A stretch of 64,000 bases of DNA. Source: Mesostigma viride. Lineage: Eukaryota > Streptophyta > Mesostigmatophyceae > Mesostigmatales > Mesostigmataceae. This document shows, in pieces, positions 31,606 to 42,493 of this stretch. The stretch spans positions 7,788,613-7,852,612 of the forward strand of contig RPFO01000041.1 of assembly GCA_009746045.1 (NCBI GenBank), written 5' to 3'. The notes beneath the pieces are model-generated. The model was not told where the DNA came from. It worked only from the letters and a program-made list of their open reading frames with translations, and did no database searches. How positions within the stretch are numbered: position 1 is the first letter of the stretch; each line of letters opens with the position of its first letter. The position numbers were made by a program, and so were the translations under genes.

Positions 31606-32870
31606 TCATCCCCCAACCGTTAAGCACGAGATGGGGATGTAATCCTCATCCGAGCTGTCCTCTACTGTAATGGCAGACGAGGCGGTAGTGTAGCGGCTAT
31701 CCTCAGGACCAATAACCTCCACCTGCGGACTTCTACCCTGGCTAGCAACGGGCCGCGGGGCCCGTGGGAAAACAGGAGCATACCCCTCGGGGAGGTGCTT
31801 ATCGCAGATGGCAGCCCATTTCTCCTTGTCAATCATGCGGGCGCGGAGTACGGATAGTCCCAGAAGCCCTGCATCTTCAAGCAGTTGTGTCACATAGGTC
31901 CGGGTCGCGCCGCGCCGGTGCCCGGCGCGCGCAAGTTTGCCAGTGGGTTGCGATGGGACAAGGGGACCCTGCCATAGGAGGAGGTGTCTACCTGGTTGGC
32001 CCGTCTTAAGCCCCCCGGCAGGGCCCACATCGGTATTCACCTGGTCTGTGCGGGCAAGATGGCCAGCAAAGAGGAGGCGGCGGTGTCGGATGGTATGGGT
32101 GACAAGAGGGAGCTCGCAGTAGAGCTCGGCCCGGGTGCGGCGTTCTTGGTAGCGGACGCCGAGGATATGACGGAGCATTCGAGTGACGGTGCCGTCAAGC
32201 TGCTGGCTCAGCGCCTCAGTGGTCCAGGGTCCACGCCTCGCAGCCATAAAGGAGGATGCTGAGGACAAGGGCCTTGAACAGAATGCGCTTGCGTCGCTCA
32301 CTCAGGTAGCGACAGGTCCAGAACCTGTCGAGGCGGCGGAGGGCCGCCCAGGCCTGGCCAATGCGGGTGTTGATGTCGTCGGCCGTGGAGGGAAGCCAGC
32401 TGCCAAGGAGCTTGAAGCGAGTCGCCGGGGGGACGGGGCTGCCGTCTAGCAAGAGGAGGGTGGGTGGGGCTATCCCAGCAGGGAAGCCGATGGCCATGAC
32501 CTCCGTTTTCTTGCTGATCATAAGCCCCACCGCCCGCGCTTCCAGTGATAAGCTGTCTAGCCACAGTTGGGCTGACTCTGGGGTTTCCACGAGTGTCGTG
32601 TCATCAGCGTAGATCAGATCGCTCAGGCGGTAGGGTGGGTCAACCCCGCCGTAGCTGGCGTACTCCGTGACCTCGATCCCCGGCGGGCGCCCCTCCACCC
32701 GGGTGAAGCGGGCTTGTGCACGCCGCATAATATAGTCCACCATAATGATGAATAGATATGGGGAGAGCCGGCACACAGCCCTGCCACACCCCGGTGTGCA
32801 GGGGAAACGCCGGAGTGACGCCGTCGGCGGTACGGACCTGGGCTTGGGACCCTTCATAGAACTGGCGGAT
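31606..32870 (-). pseudogene. LINE A RT, C-terminal half
   Basis: Starts IRQFYEGSQAQVRTADG, continuing the frame from 59547. It has LSPYLFIIMVDYI, LIYADDTTLVE (catalytic Asp pair) and RFKLLGSWLPS, then GHLARTDQV, and ends at a stop at 31606. Frameshifts lie near 32780-32795 (in the GVxQGC region) and near 32215-32225 (after EAWTL), so no functional protein is made. The 3' UTR lies between 31606 and 31497. Confidence 0.85.
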
Positions 32871-32886
32871 CACTAGGAGTTAATTT
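32871..32886 (+). repeat. Left terminal inverted repeat
   Basis: cactaggagttaattt, the exact reverse complement of 59529-59544. Confidence 0.88.
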
Positions 32887-32887
32887 T

Positions 32888-33405
32888 ACGGGGCGTAAAC
32901 GCCCCGGTTGAGGTTACCGGGGCGGTTACTGGCCAGTAACCATGTACGTTTAAGGTTACCGGCCAGGTTACCGGCCGGTAACCCGGAATGCAACAGACTA
33001 AATACCGGCCGGTAATGGTTACTGGCCGGTATTAGTTACCGGAACGTTTACTGGGCGGTAACTTTTACCGGAGCCGTAACCATGCCCGTAACCTATCTGG
33101 GTTACGGTCATGGTTACGGCCCAAGTAGAAGTTACCGGGCGGTAAACTGGTATGGTTACGGGACCAGTTCTGAGAACCGGGATGGGTTACCGGCATGGTT
33201 ACGGGACCAGTTCTGATAACCGGGCCTGGCTACTGGCCTGGTTACGGGTCCGTCAACCGTCCCGTAACCTGCAGTAGTTACGGCCCAGTAGTTAACCCTG
33301 GCTACTGCGGTGGTTACGGGGCCGGTTATGCCCCAGTAATAATAGTAACCCATGCCTACAACGCAGCCTGTCCGGGTTATGGCCCCGAATTCTAAAATGC
33401 ATTGA
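32888..33405. repeat. Left subterminal GTTACCGG-type repeats
   Basis: Many short variants of gttaccgg, ggttac and ggtaac on both strands, with inverted pairs such as accggccggtaa. Such clusters bind the element's DNA-binding protein in known CACTA elements; that role here is by analogy. Duplicated at 47081-47590. Confidence 0.85.
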
Positions 33406-34125
33406 CCCCGGCTATGGTGAGTGGCTTGCATGATATGGTGCTTTTCAAGATGCATTTTTGAATTAGGCATTTCATTAAAATGTTTAAGAAGTCATTAATA
33501 ATCAATTGCACGAATCACTTCCATCCGATGTTGTCAACGTGGGCTTCATGATGAAATCGTGGAGATGACGCACATGAAGTTCACGGAACATCTTAGGTAA
33601 TAAATCAAGCCGTTACGGCAGTAGAACCTTGGCCGATGAGGGTGGCGTCTTGAAGCTGTTGTCACCCTCAAGTCCGCTCGGCCAGGGGTAATCGCCCATG
33701 TTGATTTGAAAGGTACCGCCGTCCATATGGCGGCTCCGCTTTTGGTGCGAGTTGACCAACTTCCCGTCTTAATCATTCCGGATTGCCTGCAGTTCATTCC
33801 GCCTTTGTCCAAGTAAGACAGCAACTGTCACGCACTCATAGAAAACGCAAAATGCCCCGAATGCAGTTACGGCCATACGGTAGCGAGGAATAGCAGTTGA
33901 AATTTCTAGTACACAGGCAACTAGTAAGAAAAGGGACGATGCGTGCACCACCACCAATACGTACGTGCATCCCTCTCTTGAAAATGACAGCATCTTCCAT
34001 GCCGTCCAAGAAAAACGCAACGTATTTAACATGAACCCGAATGCAGTTACGGTCGTAGAGTAGTGAGGACTGGCAGCTGAAAGTTCTAGTTGATGGGCTG
34101 AGAATAAGGAAAAAAATGATGCGTG
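33406..34125. other. Element interior without recognised gene
   Basis: Unique (apart from its 47.6-48.3 kb copy) sequence between the subterminal repeats and the 50-bp array. Two weak minus-strand ORFs overlap each other in different frames (33769-34128 and 33836-34132); neither shows a known motif. Confidence 0.4.
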
Positions 34126-35390
34126 CACTCACCTACCCTATTACGTCCCTCCCATGGCGAGGAACCAGCAAAACCACCCACATACCCTGTTGTGTCCCTC
34201 CCTTGACAAGGAACAAGCACGTGCACATGCCCCACCCCACATGCATGCCTCCCTTGACAAGAATCGAACGGGCACGTGCACCCACCTACCCTATGTGCAC
34301 CCCTCCTTTGACAAGGAACAAGCACGTGCACGTGCCTACCCCACATGCATGCCTCCCTTGACAAGAATCGAACGAGCACGTGCACCCACCCACCCTGTGT
34401 GCACCCCTCCTTTGACAAGGAACAAGCACGTGAACTCACCTACACTACGCGCGTCCCTCCCTTGACAAGGAATAGGCACGTGCACATGCCTACCCCACAT
34501 CCATGCCTCCCCTGACCAGTAACAAGCACGTGCACCCACCTACCCTACGTGCATCCCTCCTGTGACATGGAACAAGCACGTGCACCCACCAACCCTATGT
34601 ACGTGCCTCTTGACAAGCAACAAGCACGTGCACCCACCTACCCTAAGTGCCCCCCTCCTTCGACAAGGAACAAGCATGTGCACTCACCTACCGTACGTGA
34701 ATCCCTCCCTTGGCAAGGACCAAGCACGTGCACCCACCTACCCGATGTCCGCCCCTCCCTTGATAAGGTACAAGCATGCCCACCCACCTACCCTACCTGC
34801 ATCCCTCCCTTGACATGGAACAACCATGTGCACATTCCTACTCCACATGCCCCCCTCCTTTGACAAGGAACAAGCATGTGCACTCATCTACCGCACGTGC
34901 ATCCCTCCCTTGACAAGGAACAAGCAAGCCCACCCACCTACCCTACCTGCATCCCTCCCTTGACATGAAACAAGCACGTGCACATGCCTACCCCACATGC
35001 ATGCCTCCCTTGACAAGGAACGAGCACGTGCACCCACCCACCCTGTGTGCACCCCTCCTTTGACAAGGAACAAGCACATGAACTCACCTACACTACGTGC
35101 GTCCCTCCCTTGACAAGGAATAAGCACGTGCACATGCCTACCCCACATCCATGCCTCCCCTGACCAGTAACAAGCACGTGCACTCACCTACCCTACGTAT
35201 GTGCCTCTTGACAAGGACCAAGCTCGTGCACCCACCTACCATACGTGAATCCCTCCCTTGACAAGGTACACGCATGCCCACCACCTACCCTACGTGGGCC
35301 CCTCCCTTGATAAGGTACAAGCATGACCAGCCACCTACCCCGCGAGCCTCCCTACTTTGACAAGGAACAAGCACGTGGGCCCGCTAGCAT
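34126..35390. repeat. ~50-bp CACGTGCAC tandem array
   Basis: Roughly 25 degenerate units of the form ccctcccttgacaaggaaca, agcacgtgcac, ccacctaccctacgtgcat. The palindromic cacgtg hexamer is kept in most units. Copied at 48309-49575. Confidence 0.93.
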
Positions 35391-36403
35391 GGCAGCAAGG
35401 AAGACATTACCCTAACATGGCATGGCCAAAGCAAAAGAGACAGAGAAGTCAATGGAGAGAGAGCTCCTAAGAACTCCTAGTAAAATTGGAAACCATGGAG
35501 GGCAAAAAACGTTCAACAACTTACGATGGGCATCGGCACATACAGAGAAGCCCAGGTGTGCCAGGTGTAAAATAAGCGAGATTGAAGTGTCGCCTACCTC
35601 GTGGGAGACTTTTGGTATCTGGTAAACAATGAAAGCGAGTGGAAAGATGGACAACGTGAAAATAACATACAATCCACTGCAATGCATGCAAAGAGGACAG
35701 AATCAGTAATAAAGCGCGCTGCATTCAGGCAGCGCTGAGCAATTGAACGGTGAACAATTTAATCCGGAACGCATTGTCTACGCGACTCGATGCGACTAAA
35801 CGTGGCATGCATACGCGGTCGCTGACTGAAGACATTGTGTACCTGGCTCAGCAAGGTGCGCTTGCAGCCGCTTTCTTAAATATGCCGCAGGCGCACGATG
35901 TAACGAATTGAAGTTTGCATGTAGTAACAAAGGCAAGAAAAGCGGTGTAGCTGGCTACCGACTACGCCATAGTAAGCTGTATCGGAGTTGGCGCTGCCGA
36001 TGGCTGGAAACGGATGACCGAATCATGCTAAACTGGGGCTCCAAAAGGGCTTGTCATGCATCCTAGTGCGCCTTTTGCTTTTTTTTCTTCAAGCATCGTG
36101 AGCATGCGGGTTTAGGGGGGCGCTTATTCTTGCACCACTATCAGTCGGCTGGACTGCAATCGGCATAGCCAGCGCAAGGTGATGCAAGGGCAGGCAAACT
36201 TTACCAGCTCGTTCAAGGCTCGTTGATGAAATTCAAACATCTAGGCGGCGCGTCTGCAACGGCTCATCGCAATTCGAATTCGCAAGCAGAACCCTCGTTA
36301 CACGTGGCGCATGCAGAGATCTGCTTCGGGCGGCTTGGCGTATCTCACTGCGTCGTGACTCGAGTACATAGTCAGCCTAGTTAGTACTCTGGGGGCCTCG
36401 AGT

Positions 36404-37002
36404 TCGGCAGTCCCCTATTCGGAAATCCCGGATCATATGTACTCCACACTATGTACTCTTGGAGTACATAGTGTGCCACCCTATGTACTCTTGGAGTACA
36501 TAGTGTGGATTACATAGGTAGTCACTCCTTCCTATGTAATACGGGCGTGTCTCACCGCGTCGGCAGTCCCCTATTCGGAAATCCCGGATCATATGTACTC
36601 CACACTATGTACTCTTGGAGTACATAGTGTGCCACCCTATGTACTCTTGGAGTACATAGTGTGGAGTACATAGTCACTCCTTCCTATGTAATACGGGCGT
36701 GTCTCACCGCGTCGGCAGTCCCCTATTCGGAAATCCCGGATCATATGTACTCCACACTATGTACTCTTGGAGTACATAGTGTGCCACCCTATGTACTCTT
36801 GGAGTACATAGTGTGGAGTACATAGTCACTCCTTCCTATGTAATACGGGCGTGTCTCACCGCGTCGGCAGTCCCCTATTCGGAAATCCCGGATCATATGT
36901 ACTCCACACTATGTACTCTTGGAGTACATAGTGTGCCACCCTATGTACTCTTGGAGTACATAGGGTGGAGTACATAGTCACTCCTTCCTATGTAATACCG
37001 GT
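36404..37002. repeat. 152-bp tandem array with hairpins
   Basis: Four units with period 152 bp (the first 157), each beginning cggcagtcccctattcgg and holding two inverted repeats such as cactatgtactc/gagtacatagtg that can form hairpins. It is followed by six gtaatcatgc and three gtaatcatcaga units to 37096. Copies lie at 43503-44100 and 50591-51184. Confidence 0.93.
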
Positions 37003-37136
37003 GTAATCATGCGTAATCATGCGTAATCATGCGTAATCATGCGTAATCATGCGTAATCATCAGAGTAATCATCAGAGTAATCATCAGAGTAATCATCGTC
37101 CAGACAAGCTGCACTGCCCCTAAGACCCTAACTTAC

Positions 37137-37584
37137 ACAAGATGGCGATGGTCGTCGCCGGCAGCTCGACAAGTTCAGGGCAGCACGAAATAAGACAGGC
37201 AAGCCGACGCTGGCGCTCATCCCAATGAGGCCATTCATCCGAAGCAGCCTCCATAACCTGGCCGCTCTTAGGGTGGCGAATCGGGGCGTCGTTGTCGTTG
37301 CGGAGCTTCAGCACGCTTGTCACAGCGGCGTCATTGTAGGCGAGTAAGGTATCGATGTCTGCCAGGCTCAAACGCTGGCCTGGCATGTAGAATGAGGAAG
37401 AAATGGCGTCCGGCAAGGAGGTTTCAGCAGCTATCGGAGTTGCTTCCGAAGTTGCTTCCGAAGTCTTGGATCGCTTGTTAGCGGCGTTCTTGGCGACGAC
37501 AATGTCGTGGGCGATTTTGTTTGCAGCAATCTGGGCATCAATAGAATCGGCGGCAAGAGCTGAAGACGATGCGGGGACCTCCAT
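37137..37584 (-). CDS. First exon of unidentified element gene (U1)
   Basis: ATG at 37584 (MEVPASSSALAAD). The exon runs ~149 codons to a consensus donor gtaagt at 37136, so the protein is spliced and its remainder lies leftward. N-terminal half is Ala/Ser/Lys-rich with a KRSK basic patch; the C-terminal half is more ordered (LSLADIDTLLAYNDAAV, then SDEWPHWDERQRRLACLI). The family is not recognised. An identical copy is at 51322-51769; the U2 copy is frameshifted. It could encode an element DNA-binding protein, but nothing shows this. Confidence 0.45.
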
Positions 37585-37799
37585 AGCTACGTTTAATAGC
37601 ACCTAGACGAGGGCAGGGGGCGCAGGCACACTGATCACGTGCGTGGTGCCGCCATAATGTGCAGAAAAATAGCGAGATCTGCTGGGCAGGCCGCTGGCGA
37701 TAACTTGCGAAATCCTGGGCGATGGCTGCCAAAAATTAGATCGGCGTGTTCGTCATCAAAAGGCGAGTCTATTGCAATTTACCCGACCAAATTTCATCA

Positions 37800-38058
37800 T
37801 GGAGGGAGGGAGGGAGGGAGGGAGGGAGGGAGGGAGGGAGGGAGGGAGGGAGGGAGGGAGGGAGGGAGGGAGGGAGGGAGGGAGGGAGGGAGGGAGGGAG
37901 GGAGGAGAGGAGGGAGGGAGGGAGGGAGGGAGGGAGGGAGGGAGGGAGGGAGGGAGGGAGGGAGGGAGGGAGGGAGGGAGGGAGGGAGGGAGGGAGGGAG
38001 GAGGGAGGGAGGGAGGGAGGGAGGGAGGGAGGGAGGGAGGGAGGGAGGGAGGGAGGGA
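37800..38058. repeat. GGGA microsatellite plus TTAA tract
   Basis: About 65 ggga units, nearly pure purine on the plus strand, followed at 38069-38121 by a taat/ttaa tract. The REGG-type reading frames across it are compositional. Copies: 44897-45155 (degraded) and 51984-52246. Confidence 0.97.
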
Positions 38059-38159
38059 TGGATGTTCTTAATTAATTAATTAATTAATTAATTAATTAAT
38101 TAATTAATTAATTAATTAATGGTCACATTAAAGGCAATCATGGTACATGAAGCGAGACA

Positions 38160-38400
38160 AATCATGCCTGGACGCATGGCGATGTAAGAGCCCCCCCTCC
38201 CCCACGCCAGGAGGAAGGGGTGCGTGACTGAGTAGAGTAGTTAGGATTTTGTATTAAGAGAGACAACTTTGTATATTATCAAGGAGACAACTTTGTATAT
38301 AAGATTAGAGTGAGATCAGCTAGTCTTCGCGGCTCAGTTCTAATGCACCCACCCCCATCAGTCCATGGAATAGGTGCTCCTGCTCCAGATCCTTAATTAA
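38160..38400 (+). mobile_element. LINE-like 3' end fragment
   Basis: gactgagtagagtagttaggattttgta and a later tccatggaatagg match, with divergence, the stop region and 3' UTR of LINE B at 63065-63170. It is probably an old retroposon piece captured within the unit. Copies are at about 45260 and 52350. Confidence 0.45.
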
Positions 38401-39379
38401 GGCCAAAATGATCGAGTCCCTTCCAAACAACGTTTGCACTTAGATAGTTAGACGAATTATGCCCGACGAAGCTGGAACTTAACAGCCACAATGAATTACG
38501 GTTGTTCAGACCTTGTACAACGCCTCAGGGCATTTGGAGCCCTGAATGGTAACAAATGCTAACAAGGTAGTGTTGCTATCAATAATGATTTTAAAAATTA
38601 ATATGATGTCATTAATTAATTAGTTATCAACATCACTCCGTTGGGAGTAAATGTAGCACATATCCCTGAGAAGGGGCATATGGCTACTATTCTAGGCTAC
38701 TTCATGCAAGGGTGGGAATGTAAGCTACCCCTGCTCTAGGTGCACCAGGGCACCTGCACCACCATGTCATATTACAACCAAAACTGGTCGTCATCATGCA
38801 AGCATCTGAAGCATGGTCGCAAAACTTCGTGTGCAAAATCTCATGTCATAAGGAGCCCAACATTATGACAATTGCCAGGCTTTGTAAAGATTTTTGATTT
38901 AACCATGACTACAGCACAAACAGTGAGCGAAACCCTGGTGCATGTGAATGCCTGAGTAGCGACTGTTCCTAACAGAATGCAAGATGTAAGGTAGACATTG
39001 CGAGTATGCCACAAATGTGTGATGTGCAGTGCACATGCATGTGAGCTACCATGGTCCGGATTCTCCCGATTTCTGGCCTGCGCTGGTTGTCTCCTTGATG
39101 TATACCCCATGACACCATACTTCTAAACTACTTAAGAACCTTGGCACATTGCAAAATGGGAAAGAAAGCTGAACAATACATGCAACATCACTCACTAACA
39201 CAGCCATGTGATTGCTACCAACACGTACCATGTACATCCTGTGTGAAATTATTGGCAACGACACGCCAAGCAAACGCCAAGGTATAGTATAACTGCGACA
39301 GGCTGGCACATGTCACCTGGCATCCACGTATGCTCACCCCAAGGCATTGGCATATCCCCATGTCTATATCCGTTGCCCT

Positions 39380-40350
39380 TTGTGCGTACCGAGTCACCCA
39401 TGCAGTCACCCACCCATGCATCCACCTGGCCCACCCACACAAGTACTCATACACTTGCGCACCTGAGTACCCAGCCACCCACTCGTCCACCCACCCGGTG
39501 ACCCAGCCAGCCAGCCACGCACCTACTAAACCAACCTATCTAACCACTCGTGCACCCAGGCACCCAGCCACATACCCACCCACTGGGACATCCACCCACC
39601 CAGCTAGCCACATATGCAATCTACCCACCTAGGCAATAAGGAGGCATTCACCCATCCTTTTATCCAGGCACCCATTACTAAAACCACGCAGCCACCTAAC
39701 CACCCAGCCAGCTGGCCCCATGTGTGCCCACCAGGCCGCCCACCCCTGACCCACCCACGCCCCTTCCCACTCGACCACTCTTTCCCCCCATACCCTTATA
39801 CCCACCGACCTGCACCCACTCACCCTCACACATCCACATCCTCTCAGCCAGTCACCCACCCATCTCACCCCTAACATGCACAGCCCTCCACCCGCGATAG
39901 GTGAGTCGATCCCAACTACAAAACCACCCACCCACCCATATCCGTGCACCCACCCACCCATCTACCTTCCCCATCGCTCACCCCACCCACTTCTAATCAC
40001 AGCTACACATCCACCCGCCACAAACCAACGGTGCAAATCCTCCAGCCCATGCAACAGTTTCACTCAGGCATCCAACAATGCACCCACCTAGGAGTTCCCA
40101 AACCCCGTCGATCCCCCAGCCACCTGGCGATTCACTTATAAGCAACCACCCTTGCACCCATCCACCCACCATAACCACCCACCCACCCTCCCTCCCTCCC
40201 TCCCTCCCTCCCTCCCTCCCTCCCTCCCTCCCTCCCTCCCTCCCTCCCTCCCTCCCTCCCTCCCTCCCTCCTCCCTCCCTCCCTCCCTCCCTCCCTCCCT
40301 CCCTCCCTCCCTCCCTCCTCCCTCCCTCCCTCCCTCCCTCCCTCCCTCCC
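39380..40350. repeat. CCCA-rich zone and CCCT microsatellite
   Basis: 39380-40185 is a degenerate acccaccc-rich stretch; 40187-40350 is a nearly pure ccct tract (about 40 units), pyrimidine-rich on the plus strand and so inverted relative to the GGGA tract 2.1 kb upstream. Copies: 53570-54537; the U2 copy is cut off before the CCCT tract. Confidence 0.93.
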
Positions 40351-40667
40351 GCCACCCCACCCACCCACCCTCTCCAACTGCATGTGGACTGCCTCTCCCA
40401 GCGACTCGGCCAGCCGTTTGAGTGTGTTTGGGACCATATGCTGATGCCCATGGATATTACGCGCGCCATCAACCAGGCAACACCAGTGACACTTGAGCTC
40501 CTTGTTATCCTTCTCATCGGATGTACTGACGACACCCTGCACAATTACAGCTCACAAGGCAACTAACATGCTGGAGGAACGCATCCGCCGCAGTGGACGT
40601 CAGTAACGGATGTTGCAATGTTGCTGGAGGGAGGTCAATCGACCGCACCCGTACATACAAGGGGCAA

Positions 40668-41627
40668 TTATTGATGCGTCATACCCAAAACAGGAAGAAA
40701 ATGTGGCACAACTAACCTTGCCATCAACATGGATGGACGGAGTTGGAGACCAACTGCAGCGCGGCATTCGCAAGGGCACAGGCTGTGTTGTTCAGCAGGT
40801 CCACCGCTGGACTGCCCGATGCCGAGTCCAGGTTCTTCCTTACACAAACTCTCCACAAGCGTGATTGTCGCGTCCTTGGCTGCCAACTGCGGAAAGGAGG
40901 CCAGTGCTCGCTTCAGCAGGAACTCGGCAATTGCAATCACGGTGGGCCCTGGCACGATTTGCAGGCCTACACATGCTTGCCCCGCATGTGCCTCCCCCAC
41001 GTGTGCATCCACCGCAGTTGACGTGCTCGCTCGCAGCTCCCACTACCGCTGGCTTCGTTGCCATGTTCCTCCACCCGTTGCCTCTTGCATCTTAGCTGTT
41101 CCTCGCGCTTCTCCGCAGCCTCTCTTTCCCTCTCTTCCTCTCTCTTTTCTGCTGCCGTTCATGCCTTGCTCCAGATATAGATGTGGCTGCTTAGGCGTTC
41201 AATCTGCATCACAGAATTGGACGATATGCACGTCAAAGGAAAGCCAACCAAGCAGCAACATTACCAACAATGTAGCGGGAGGGTCAGTGCAGAGGCCAGC
41301 AACATAACTGCCTTAGTCTTGTACTCCTACCATACACATTAGGGAAGACTGCTGGCATGGCAGCCTGCATCACAGCAATGAATTGCCGCCAACTAAAATA
41401 AGAGAGTGACTCACCGCTACTCTTCCCTGAAGCCGACTGGTCACACCTCCATTGTGGCGTTGTTTTACCACTTTAAGGCTCTTCCACAGCGTGCGATTTT
41501 GTTGATGCCATTTTCTCAATTCCTGTAGCATATATTTTGCCCCCGCCGCACGCTTCCATGGGTTGCCATGTACATCATACTTTGCTGATGCTGCAGAGAA
41601 GTCAAGCGGTTCTTTGCATTCCCTCAC
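40668..41627 (-). CDS. Exon-like blocks of unidentified element gene (U1)
   Basis: On the minus strand a block at 41415-41627 follows acceptor tacag and ends at donor gtgagt (KYDVHGNPWKRAAGAKYM, LRKWHQQNRTLWKSLKVV), basic and helical like a small DNA-binding segment. Next, about 41040-41160, is a charged coiled coil (REREEEREREAAEKREEQL). Then 40668-41012 (GLQIVPGPTVIAIAEFLL, LAAKDATITLVESL), with an alternative frame (PAVDLLNNTACALANAALQL) near its end. A Myb/trihelix-like regulator is one possibility, but no signature is decisive. An identical set is at 54854-55813. Confidence 0.4.
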
Positions 41628-42233
41628 CTGTATTCAACGGCAACGCCAAAACGGAATGCCAACGAATGCGGAGCGGGGGAACAAGGCATAAATCAACGCA
41701 TGGTGAACTGGCAGATGCTGAGGCAGACACGACAATGCACTGGGTGCATGGCAACCATGTGAACACTGATGGTAGCATTCACATGCCTAACAAGCATTTT
41801 CTCTGTTTCCCCTGGGTTAGAGTGTAAGGCCTATGCAAACCCAGCTAAACAACAAAACAACACATCCTAAACTGCGCTAACTGACATGGGCAACAAACAT
41901 GGCCAATGGACACAACACCTTGAAATGGCCTTTTTTTTACATAAATTATGGCCCATGGCAAGTTTATTGTCCGATTGACCTAGGATTGGATCCCACCACT
42001 CCCCGGGATGTGTCTGGCTAGTGGTGGAGTAGTTGAGTCAAAATGTTAAGTTTACATGGTACTCCCTGCTTAAGTTAACTCCAGATCCAAGGCCAAAACT
42101 GGCCACCTAAACCACTTGCACTTGCATAGAAACAATAGTTGATCTCAGATTATGCTGTAACTTTGCAGTGGTGATGAATAATAGTTGTTCTGACCTTGTA
42201 CAAAGTTCTACGCCATTTGGAGCCCTAGTTGGT

Positions 42234-42267
42234 GACAAATGCTAGCAAAATTTTGCTAGCATTTGTC
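42234..42267. repeat. Perfect 34-bp palindrome
   Basis: Two 17-bp arms (gacaaatgctagcaaaa and its complement) with no spacer. Copied at 56420-56453. Loosely similar taacaaatgctaac text occurs near 38550. Confidence 0.9.
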
Positions 42268-42493
42268 ATTAATGGCCATTTAAAATCAATATTTAACCCA
42301 AATAATGTCAGAATGCCACCAAAACTTATTGCCATCATGCCAGCACCTGAAGCAAGGTCTCAACAAGTCATGAGCAGAAATTCAGATCATGCAGAGCCCA
42401 AAATGGTGACATTTGCCAGCAATTGTCACCATTTTTTGCTTTTTTACCCACAATTTTAACAACATTACCCACCAAAAACATTCTCCCAAGCTT

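Larger units (their letters stand above)
32894..42490. repeat. Large internal repeat, copy 1
   Basis: Nearly identical to 47081-56676 (offset 14.18-14.19 kb, with only a few substitutions and indels). It comprises the subterminal repeats, the CACGTGCAC array and unit U1 (35391-42490). Confidence 0.93.
35391..42493. repeat. Unit U1 (7.1 kb)
   Basis: First full copy of a unit that starts at ggcagcaaggaagacatt. Order inside: a spacer, the 152-bp array, a minus-strand ORF, a GGGA tract, a TTAA tract, a LINE-like 3' end, a CCCA-rich zone, a CCCT tract, exon-like blocks, and a 34-bp palindrome. Repeated as U2 (partial) and U3. Confidence 0.92.

Noticed and set aside
36404-37002. CRISPR-like array (palindromic repeats)
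   Set aside because: Whole 152-bp units are repeated, including the parts between hairpins, so there are no variable spacers.
37746-38079. REGG-repeat proteins on the plus strand (also near 44842 and 51931)
   Set aside because: They are translations of a pure ggga microsatellite, open in all frames; no gene structure.
40078-40566. LPPS-repeat proteins and opposite-strand REGG proteins
   Set aside because: Products of the ccct tract and the CCCA-rich zone, which lack stops by composition.
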